Shown in pieces: positions 1 to 6,128 of a DNA stretch of 55,514 nucleotides; position 1 is the first letter of the stretch; every line of letters starts with the position of its first letter. The translations under genes and the position numbers were made by a program. Source of the stretch: an uncultured Chloroflexota bacterium (GTDB taxonomy: Bacteria; Chloroflexota; Anaerolineae; UBA4142; SHND01); assembly GCA_937870825.1 (NCBI GenBank), contig CALMZO010000069.1, positions 1-55,514 of the forward strand, in the 5' to 3' direction. The notes under the pieces are model-generated. The model did no database searches. It worked only from the letters and a program-made list of their open reading frames with translations, and was not told where the DNA came from.

Positions 1-2417
1 TGCTCGCGCACGAACTCGCGCATGTCGTTCAACAATCGCGCGCCGCACAAGACAATTTCGTCATTCAACGCAAAGCCAAAGACAAAGGACTGCCGCCCGC
101 GCTCAAGCGCGCGCTCGCCGGCGACGATGATGACGTACGCGACCTCACAAACAACGCGGCGTGGAATGAAATCGAACTTGACGAGAAACAATCGGCGACG
201 CTGCTCATTCACTTGCTCGACGGTTTCACGGGCGACGACGACGAGGACGCCGGGCTGGAAATTTTACGCAAAGACATTGGCGAAGGCATTCTGGACCCGA
301 CGCTGCTCGAACTGAATCAACGCGGACGTTTCGGGCAGTTGCTCGACGATTACGATGGCTCGCAGTATCACGAGTTGTTGATTTTGTTGTCGTTCAACCT
401 GCATCAACGAAAAACGCGCGCGCGTTATCTCGACGAATTTCTGGTGATGAATTGGGTGCGCGAATTTGAGGAACGCGCGATTGTGGACTTGCTCATCAAT
501 GCGCCTGCCGCCGACCGCGCAGAGTTGCTTAAACCCAAATTTCGCGAGGAAGGTTTGCGCGAAGCAATTGACACCAAAGAACTGTCTGTCAAGTACGAAC
601 AATTAGTACTTGATGCCTTGGGCGAACGCGCGAAACAAGTGATGAAGGACACTGCCGCGTGGCGCAAAATTTTTGACGAGCAGGCGAGCAAGTGCATCAA
701 GCAAGGAATGTCGAAAGAAGGCGCGGACGATTTGTTTCAACGCGCAGTCACGGACATTCAAAAACAGGTCAAGCATGAAATTCTAGAGCTCGGCTTGGAT
801 GTGACGTCGGAATTGGCGAAGCCGTTCGGCGAACCTGACCCCGCGCGCATGGCAGAGTACAATCGCGCCTTTCGCAAAAGCATGGACGGACTGCTCGAAC
901 AGAAACGCCGCGAATTTTGTTCCGAGCTGCGTTGGGGCGTTGAATTCAATCGCAATCTCGACCAGGTGGCAGGCATCGCGTGGAGCAAAGACGACCTGAA
1001 TAAGATGGACAAAATTTTGTCCGCGATTCCCGACGAGATTCTGCACGCGGACCCGAATTTCCAAGCGTTCTTGCGCGAAAAAGCGCGCGCCAACAAACGC
1101 TGGCTCGGCGGTGAGACGTCGGGCAATCGAATCAACTTGCTGCAGGGTCTGAGTTTGAGTACGACCGCGCACGAACTGGGGCATGTTGTCCACAATCTCG
1201 ACCCGCAGCTGTTGAATGACTTTGAAGACATCTCGGGCTGGGAATTTTTGGACGGCCCGAAACTTGACGCGCTCAAAAAGAAGGACAAGGATTTTCCCGC
1301 GCTGCTCGCGCGTCTGGACGAAAAACGCAAGAACGACGGCAACACGCGCGCCGAGTGCGGCGAAAAATATAAAGACAATTTTTTCTATCTCTTTAATCGC
1401 TACGGCGCGGGCTATTGGCGTCATCCGTTCCCGCTGCCCGAAGGCAAATTGTTTGTGAGCGATTACGCGGGGACGCATCCGCAGGATGATTTCGCGGAAA
1501 CGTTCGCGGAATACATCACCAACCCGAAACGGTTACGCGGCAAACATTTCCGCGACAAGTACAAATTCATGCACGTCGAAGTGTTTGTCCGCTTTTGGCT
1601 GCGCCGCCAATTCCGCAAGGTCAGCGACGAACTCGACAAAATTTTTGCCGCGACGCTCGACAAATTCCCGAAAGAGAACACCTTTGTCGTACGACTGCGC
1701 GAGGGTTTTGTGCAAGATTTGTGGGACAAATTTTTCGACACGCAAAACGAGCTCGTTCGGACGCGCGCCGCCGAAGCGGAAGGCGAAAAATTTGAAACGG
1801 CGATTCCGCTCAAAGGTTCCACTCGGGTGCGCGACATCACCGCGTTCCTGACCGACGGCGCGCGCGACCTGATGGCGCTCGCAGAAAAAATTATCACGCC
1901 GCAAGCGCAAATGGGCAGCGTACTGATGGGCGCATTCCTCGAATTGGACCCGTCGCTTGAACCCGCGTTCCAAGCGCTCACGAATAGATTGACGAACGAC
2001 TTGGAATTTGAATTGTGGGGACAATTTGAACCGCTCGCCGAACGCATTCTCAAAGGCGAACGCGTGGTCAAGGACAAATGGCAAGAGGTGGACGCCATCG
2101 CCGCGCAGATGGACAAGGTACCCGATGTCATCGAAAGCTATTTGCCTATCTATGGCGAATTGATTCAGGCGCGTTTGCAGCTGTTTAATTTTGTGCGCGA
2201 CGAATTGCTCAAGCTCAAAGACGGTACGCAAGCCAAAGAATCGTTCCGCGTGTTCAGCGTCGCGCGGCTCAAACGTTTCAACGAAGCGATGGAACGCGTG
2301 CCGCGAAATGTGCGCGCGGGCGAGCCGTTTGAGCCGAGCGCGTTCGGCAATCCGAAACTTCAAGCCGCGCAAGACATCAAAGAAATTACCGCGTTCAAGC
2401 GAACGCTCAAACCATAA
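1..2417 (+). CDS. eCIS-core (DUF4157) protein with second gluzincin domain, 5' partial
   Basis: The reading frame is open from base 3, so the gene begins before the window; the TTG at 213 is only an internal codon. About 804 residues are visible. The first visible residues contain HELAHVVQQ, the zinc-binding signature of the eCIS-core domain DUF4157, followed by the LLDGFTGDDDE segment often seen after that domain. Around visible residues 390-394 there is a second HELGH motif, and about 105 residues later DDFAETFAEY (Glu499/Glu503). This is the layout of gluzincin proteases of the anthrax lethal factor (ATLF) type. The C-terminal third is charged and probably helical. It lies 2 bp upstream of the Afp7-like gene. 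From family knowledge, DUF4157 proteins accompany eCIS loci and are often fused to toxins, so this is inferred to be cargo or a cargo-loading protein. A structural role cannot be excluded. Confidence 0.75.
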   Translation, partial: LAHELAHVVQQSRAAQDNFVIQRKAKDKGLPPALKRALAGDDDDVRDLTNNAAWNEIELDEKQSATLLIHLLDGFTGDDDEDAGLEILRKDIGEGILDPTLLELNQRGRFGQLLDDYDGSQYHELLILLSFNLHQRKTRARYLDEFLVMNWVREFEERAIVDLLINAPAADRAELLKPKFREEGLREAIDTKELSVKYEQLVLDALGERAKQVMKDTAAWRKIFDEQASKCIKQGMSKEGADDLFQRAVTDIQKQVKHEILELGLDVTSELAKPFGEPDPARMAEYNRAFRKSMDGLLEQKRREFCSELRWGVEFNRNLDQVAGIAWSKDDLNKMDKILSAIPDEILHADPNFQAFLREKARANKRWLGGETSGNRINLLQGLSLSTTAHELGHVVHNLDPQLLNDFEDISGWEFLDGPKLDALKKKDKDFPALLARLDEKRKNDGNTRAECGEKYKDNFFYLFNRYGAGYWRHPFPLPEGKLFVSDYAGTHPQDDFAETFAEYITNPKRLRGKHFRDKYKFMHVEVFVRFWLRRQFRKVSDELDKIFAATLDKFPKENTFVVRLREGFVQDLWDKFFDTQNELVRTRAAEAEGEKFETAIPLKGSTRVRDITAFLTDGARDLMALAEKIITPQAQMGSVLMGAFLELDPSLEPAFQALTNRLTNDLEFELWGQFEPLAERILKGERVVKDKWQEVDAIAAQMDKVPDVIESYLPIYGELIQARLQLFNFVRDELLKLKDGTQAKESFRVFSVARLKRFNEAMERVPRNVRAGEPFEPSAFGNPKLQAAQDIKEITAFKRTLKP

Positions 2418-2419
2418 TC

Positions 2420-3076
2420 ATGCCCAGTTCTCCAAATTCTCCGCGTCTTGTCAAAGGCGGCATCGTGTTGCTCGACCCCGAATCGTCGGCGGTGCTGCGC
2501 GTGATTCCTTTGCAATACAATCCCGACACACTCACGCGCACATTGCAAGCGCAAACTGTCGGCGAGGGCGCAGACCCAAGTGAAGCGATGCGCCTCAAAG
2601 GTCCGCCTGTCGAAACCATCAAACTCGAAGCGGAATTGGACGCAACGGACGCGATGGAATTTCCCGACCAAAATGCAAACGTCGTCGAGTACGGCATTCA
2701 ACCGCAGCTCGCCGCGCTCGAAACGATTTTGTATCCGTCAAGCGCGCAGTTGCAGCAAAACAATTCGCTCGCGTCAAGCGGCACACTCGAAATTATTCCG
2801 ACGGAATCGCCGCTCGTGCTTTTTGTGTGGAGCAAGACGCGTATCGTTCCCGTGCGGCTCACCGAATTCAGCGTGACCGAAGAAGCGTTCGATGTAAATT
2901 TGAATCCGCTGCGCGCCAAAGTGAGTTTGGGCATGCGCGTATTGAGCATCAACGATTTGGGATTCAATCACAAAGGCGGCAGTCTCTATATGATTTATCA
3001 ACAGCAAAAAGAAATGCTCGCGTCGTTGAACAAATCGGGTACGCTCGGCGCGTTGGGAATTGGAGGAATTCCGTAA
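2420..3076 (+). CDS. Afp7/Pvc7-like contractile injection system tube/baseplate protein
   Basis: This 218-residue protein starts with KGGIVLLD and has the IPLQYNPDTLTRTL segment typical of the CIS tube/baseplate family, whose characterised members (Afp7, Pvc7) sit where the inner tube meets the hub. In Afp7 the family domain is followed by a LysM domain in the same chain. Here the LysM part is a separate gene 29 bp downstream. The start ATG is 2 bp after the stop of the preceding gene, so translation is probably coupled. No signal peptide or membrane segment is seen, as expected for a cytoplasmically assembled particle. The family call is strong; the exact position in the particle is inferred from relatives. 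Confidence 0.8.
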   Translation: MPSSPNSPRLVKGGIVLLDPESSAVLRVIPLQYNPDTLTRTLQAQTVGEGADPSEAMRLKGPPVETIKLEAELDATDAMEFPDQNANVVEYGIQPQLAALETILYPSSAQLQQNNSLASSGTLEIIPTESPLVLFVWSKTRIVPVRLTEFSVTEEAFDVNLNPLRAKVSLGMRVLSINDLGFNHKGGSLYMIYQQQKEMLASLNKSGTLGALGIGGIP

Positions 3077-3105
3077 AAAGACGGACGACGGAGGACGAAC
3101 GACGA
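3077..3105. repeat. short GACGAAC-type heptad array
   Basis: Fills the whole gap between the Afp7-like gene and the LysM gene. It reads as degenerate 7-bp units of the form GACGRAC. It belongs to the same class as arrays at 13279-13335 and 41811-41873. Confidence 0.6.
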
Positions 3106-3450
3106 ATGAGCAATCCCCTTGAAGCATTACTCCAAGCAACGCCATTGACCGCGCAATTGTTCGCGCCGAACAGTCGCTACGCGGGAATCGAAACAGCAAC
3201 GCTCGAACGCGCCGACGGAACAATCATCCGCTACGTGCGCCGCCGCTTTTGCCCCAACCCGGAACGACTCTCGTTGCTGTTTGAACATTTCGTGAAACAA
3301 GGCGAACGGCTCGACAACATCACCGCGCAATATCTGGGCGATCCCGAATTGTTCTGGCGCGTGTGCGACGCGAACAATGTATTGCGTCCCAAAGAGCTGG
3401 AAGAGATTGGAAAGAGAATTCGTATTACATTGCCTGATGGGGTACCGTGA
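3106..3450 (+). CDS. LysM-domain eCIS baseplate protein
   Basis: I start this 114-residue protein at the ATG at 3106, because the longer frame upstream runs through the preceding gene. The second half has the LysM pattern: GERLDNITAQYLGDPELFWRVCDANN, then an ending RIRITLPDGVP, which closely resembles the LysM tail of Afp7-like proteins. The N-terminal half contains YAGIETATLER and a Cys-Pro-Asn-Pro segment, again as in eCIS LysM proteins. LysM domains bind glycan chains; in injection systems this one is usually taken as a structural adaptor in the hub. The gene lies between the Afp7-like protein and the gp27-like hub. Confidence 0.8.
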   Translation: MSNPLEALLQATPLTAQLFAPNSRYAGIETATLERADGTIIRYVRRRFCPNPERLSLLFEHFVKQGERLDNITAQYLGDPELFWRVCDANNVLRPKELEEIGKRIRITLPDGVP

Positions 3451-3518
3451 AACGTGAAACGAAATGCGAGAGACGTGAAACGTCAAACGTCAAACGTGAA
3501 TCGTCAAACGTCAATCGC
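3451..3518. repeat. GTCAAAC/GTGAAAC heptad array
   Basis: Directly after the LysM stop codon, 7-bp units related to GTGAAAC and GTCAAAC follow one another with a few substitutions (GTGAATC, GTCAATC). The same heptads recur at 6099, 33804, 37591, 38836 and 43148. Confidence 0.75.
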
Positions 3519-3551
3519 AATTTGAAATTCAAAGTTTCGTAAACATAAACT

Positions 3552-3607
3552 GCACGAACGCACTATTGCACGAACGCACGATTGCACGAACGCACTATCG
3601 CACTCAC
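3552..3607. repeat. octad tandem array abutting the hub start codon
   Basis: Seven 8-bp units in a row: GCACGAAC alternates with GCACTATT, GCACGATT and GCACTATC, ending in GCACTCAC. The array ends exactly at the ATG of the hub gene (3608). It leaves no recognisable Shine-Dalgarno sequence there, and it creates a spurious N-terminal extension in the open frame. Confidence 0.8.
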
Positions 3608-4732
3608 ATGCTGAAAGGGATTCACCTCACACTTTTGATTGGTCCTGTCGTCGCGACGCCCGTGCCGCAGGTTGCCCTCGACGCGCTTACGAGCGTGCAG
3701 GTGACGACGAGCGCGGGCGAACGCAGCGGCTTTCAACTCACGTTCACGTTGAGCAATCAATCACCTCTTCAAACATTTTTCTTGTTGACAGGCGGAAGCA
3801 TTCCGCCGATTCTGCGCGTGATTCTCATCGCGACGGTAAGCGGCACGCCGAATGTTTTGATTGACGGCGTGGTGACACATCAACAAGTGACGCCTGCAGA
3901 CAACGGACGTTCGACGCTGACGGTGACAGGACAAGATTTGAGCGCGGTGATGGACTTGATTGATTTCAGCGGCACACCGTTTCCGGCAATGCCCGCCGAA
4001 GCGCGTGTCATGTTGTTGTGCGCGAAATACGCGTTTCTTGGAATTATCCCGCAAGTGATTCCGAGTGTGTTGATTGACCTTCCCATTCCGACGGAACAAA
4101 TTCCCACACAACAAGGCACGGACCTATCGTACATCAATTCGCTCGCGGATGAAGTGGGCTATGTGTTTTATCTCGAACCCGGTCCGATGGCCGGACAAAG
4201 CATCGCGTATTGGGGACCCGAAATCAAAGTCGGCGCGCCGCAGCCCGCGCTGAACATCAACATGGACGCGCACACAAATGTCGAATCGCTCGATTTCTCT
4301 TTTGATGGAGAATCCGCGATGCTGCCGATTGTGATGATTCAAAACAAAGAAACGAAAGCGATTATCGGAATTCCGGTGCCGCCGATTACACCGCTCAATC
4401 CGCCGCTCGGACTGATTCCGCCGATTCCGAAAAATATCGAGTATCAAGATTACACCGCGAAATACAGTCCGATTCGCGCGGCATTGGTTGGAATTACCAA
4501 AGCATCAAAAACGGCGGACATTGTCACCGCGAACGGAACGCTCGACGTGACGCGCTATGGCAGAATTTTAAAAGCGCGGCAGTTGGTCGGCGTACGCGGC
4601 GCGGGTCTCGCGTACGATGGATTGTATTACGTGAAAACGGTCAAGCATGAAATCAAACGCGGCGAGTACAAACAATCGTTCACGCTCACGCGCAACGGAT
4701 TGATCTCGACGTTACCGAATGTGCCTGCCTAA
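3608..4732 (+). CDS. gp27-like hub protein (phage late control D family)
   Basis: This 374-residue protein resembles the late control D/gp27 part of VgrG-like hubs: a beta-rich N terminus with repeated ITxTxG-like strands, SLADEVGYVFYLEPG in the middle, and a C-terminal YDGLYYVKTVKHEIKRGEYKQSFTLTRNG, which is very characteristic. It would form the trimeric hub joining tube and spike. The next gene encodes the gp5-like spike, so hub and spike are separate polypeptides here, unlike Afp8 or VgrG where they are fused. I place the start at ATG 3608. The frame is open further upstream, but that part is just the octad repeat translated. Confidence 0.82.
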   Translation: MLKGIHLTLLIGPVVATPVPQVALDALTSVQVTTSAGERSGFQLTFTLSNQSPLQTFFLLTGGSIPPILRVILIATVSGTPNVLIDGVVTHQQVTPADNGRSTLTVTGQDLSAVMDLIDFSGTPFPAMPAEARVMLLCAKYAFLGIIPQVIPSVLIDLPIPTEQIPTQQGTDLSYINSLADEVGYVFYLEPGPMAGQSIAYWGPEIKVGAPQPALNINMDAHTNVESLDFSFDGESAMLPIVMIQNKETKAIIGIPVPPITPLNPPLGLIPPIPKNIEYQDYTAKYSPIRAALVGITKASKTADIVTANGTLDVTRYGRILKARQLVGVRGAGLAYDGLYYVKTVKHEIKRGEYKQSFTLTRNGLISTLPNVPA

Positions 4733-4821
4733 CTCCCCTCTCTTTTTGAAGGAGAGGGGTGATGAGGCGAGACGCGGATGCTTTCAGCAAAGCGTCGTCT
4801 CGCCGCATCATGGGGTGAGGT
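4733..4821. repeat. GGGTGAGGT-type palindromic element with nested inverted repeat
   Basis: Begins immediately after the hub stop codon with CTCCCCTCTC, pairs with GGAGAGGGG, and ends in GGGGTGAGGT just before the spike gene. Between the hairpin and the conserved tail lies a second inverted repeat: ATGAGGCGAGACG (from 4762) against CGTCTCGCCGCAT (ending near 4807), with one mismatch. Other copies are at 5342, 5702, 32726, 34650, 54960 and 55028. Confidence 0.8.
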
Positions 4822-4825
4822 GTTC

Positions 4826-5341
4826 ATGTCCGACAAACAAAAATATCTCGGAAAATATCGCGGCACGGTTGTCAACAACATTGACCCGATGCAAATGGGA
4901 CGCATTCAGGCAATGGTTCCCGATGTGTCGAATGTGATTCCGACGACGTGGGCGATGCCGTGCTTGCCTGTTGCAGGAATTCAAATGGGCATGTACACCG
5001 TGCCGCCGATTGGTTCCGGCGTGTGGATTGAATTTGAGCAAGGCGACGCCGATTTTCCGATTTGGGTTGGATGTTTTTACGGCAGCGCCGCCGAAGTTCC
5101 CGCGTTGTCGAAGACCGCGCCGCCCGCCGTTCCCGCGATTACGTTGCAAACGACTCTGCAAAATGGTCTCATTGTCAGCGATTTGCCCGGACCCACCGGC
5201 GGCATCATGTTGCGCAGCGCGACGGGCGCAACGCTCATCGTCAACGACACAGGCATCTACATTCAAAATGGCAAAGGCGCGAGCATCACAATGATTGGTC
5301 CGAACGTGACGATTAACAACGGCGCGTTGGTGGTGATATAA
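4826..5341 (+). CDS. gp5-like spike protein (baseplate assembly protein V, OB fold)
   Basis: This 171-residue protein starts MSDKQKYLGKYRGTVVNN and shows the gp5/VgrG OB-fold signature: DPMQMGRIQAMVPDV, then VPPIGSGVWIEFEQGDADFPIWVGCFYG. The C-terminal part (PTGGIMLRSATGATLIVNDTG, then short Val/Ile/Asn repeats) looks like the beta-helical needle. It would form the trimeric membrane-piercing spike carrying the PAAR tip encoded next. I prefer the ATG at 4826, right after the GGGGTGAGGT repeat end; the frame is open further upstream only through the repeat. No lysozyme domain is present. Confidence 0.85.
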   Translation: MSDKQKYLGKYRGTVVNNIDPMQMGRIQAMVPDVSNVIPTTWAMPCLPVAGIQMGMYTVPPIGSGVWIEFEQGDADFPIWVGCFYGSAAEVPALSKTAPPAVPAITLQTTLQNGLIVSDLPGPTGGIMLRSATGATLIVNDTGIYIQNGKGASITMIGPNVTINNGALVVI

Positions 5342-5380
5342 CTCCCCTCTCCGTCTTGGGAGAGGGGCAGGGGGTGAGGT
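5342..5380. repeat. GGGTGAGGT-type palindromic element before the PAAR gene
   Basis: CTCCCCTCTCC and GGGAGAGGGG form a short hairpin, followed by the conserved tail GGGGGTGAGGT. The element starts right after the spike stop codon and ends at the base before the proposed PAAR start. GGTGA in the tail matches part of the bacterial Shine-Dalgarno consensus. Confidence 0.85.
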
Positions 5381-5701
5381 ATTCCAGGTTTCATCGTTCA
5401 TCTTGGCGCAACCGTTTTATGTATGCACGGCGGACAAGCAATGCCCACCGCGCCGAACCCGCGCGTGCTGGTGAGTGGGCAACCGATTGTGACACTCACG
5501 ACACCGTATGTTGTTGCGGGCTGTCCATTCGTACCGCCCGGCGGGAATGGTCCGTGCGTCACCGCGCAGTGGCTCGTCGGCGCGACGCGCGTGTTTGCAA
5601 ATGGCGCGCCCGTGATTGTGCAAGCGAGTCAATCCATTTGCGCGCCAACGGGAACGCCGTTGATGATTCTCGTGACGCAAACGCGCGTGACCGCGACCTA
5701 A
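5381..5701 (+). CDS. PAAR-like spike-tip protein, probable ATT start
   Basis: Read from ATT at 5381, the 106-residue product begins (M)PGFIVHLGATVLCMHGGQ. This matches the usual N terminus of eCIS PAAR-like proteins (MPGF, then HxGA, then CxHGG). The first ATG in this frame (5423) would cut off half of the conserved start. The rest (RVLVSGQPIVT, VAGCPF, PCVTAQWLVGATRVFANGAPV) also fits the family, which caps the spike with a sharpened cone. ATT is a rare start codon; it sits directly after the GGGGTGAGGT tail of a repeat, exactly where other genes in the operon have ATG. The family call is strong and the start is inferred. Confidence 0.85.
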   Translation: MPGFIVHLGATVLCMHGGQAMPTAPNPRVLVSGQPIVTLTTPYVVAGCPFVPPGGNGPCVTAQWLVGATRVFANGAPVIVQASQSICAPTGTPLMILVTQTRVTAT

Positions 5702-5741
5702 CTCCCCTCTCCTTTTTTAGGAGAGGGGTTGGGGGTGAGGT
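5702..5741. repeat. GGGTGAGGT-type palindromic element before the gp25 gene
   Basis: CTCCCCTCTCC, a T-rich loop, GGAGAGGGG and the tail GGGGGTGAGGT. It occupies the entire gap between the PAAR stop and the gp25 start; the ATG follows the tail without a single spacer base. Confidence 0.85.
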
Positions 5742-6098
5742 ATGAATCTCGATTATCCAATTCAATTCGACGGACGCGGGCGCACCGCCGCGACAACTGA
5801 CGACAAACACATTCGCGACATGATTGAACAAGTGTTGTTCACCATGCCGGGCGAACGTGTGAATCGCCCAACGTTCGGCAGTGGTCTCTTGCAACTCGTG
5901 TTCGCGCCGAACAGCGATGCGCTTGCCGCCGCGACGCAGTTGAGCGTGCAGGCATCGCTGCAACAATGGCTCGGCGATTTGATTCAAGTGCAATCGGTGC
6001 AAGTGGAAAATATCGAATCGAAATTGCTTGTGACTGTGCAATACAGCATTCGCCGCACGCAGCAATCCCAAGTCGCGCAATTCAAACGCGCGGTCTAA
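5742..6098 (+). CDS. gp25-like baseplate wedge protein (GPW/gp25 family)
   Basis: This 118-residue protein has the gp25 hallmarks: YPIQFDGRGRTA near the start, DDKHIRDMIEQVLFTMPGERVNRPTFGSGL in the middle, and a basic C terminus. In T4 and AFP the protein is part of the inner baseplate wedge and seeds the contractile sheath. PGERVNRPxFGSGL is the most conserved motif and is intact. Length is normal for the family. The ATG lies directly after the repeat tail, so the repeat provides the ribosome-binding region. Confidence 0.9.
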   Translation: MNLDYPIQFDGRGRTAATTDDKHIRDMIEQVLFTMPGERVNRPTFGSGLLQLVFAPNSDALAAATQLSVQASLQQWLGDLIQVQSVQVENIESKLLVTVQYSIRRTQQSQVAQFKRAV

Positions 6099-6121
6099 CG
6101 TTTGACGTTTCACGTTTCACG
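6099..6121. repeat. inverted GTGAAAC/GTCAAAC heptads
   Basis: Three heptads, in the reverse orientation to those at 3451 (CGTTTGA, CGTTTCA, CGTTTCA). They separate the gp25 and first baseplate-J genes. Confidence 0.6.
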
Positions 6122-6128
6122 ATTTTTT

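Noticed and set aside
213..2417. Treating TTG 213 as the start of the first gene
   Set aside because: The frame is open to the window edge and encodes HELAHVVQQ upstream of 213.
3566..3607. N-terminal extension of the hub protein (HERTIARTHYRTH)
   Set aside because: It is only the octad repeat translated; the conserved start is at 3608.
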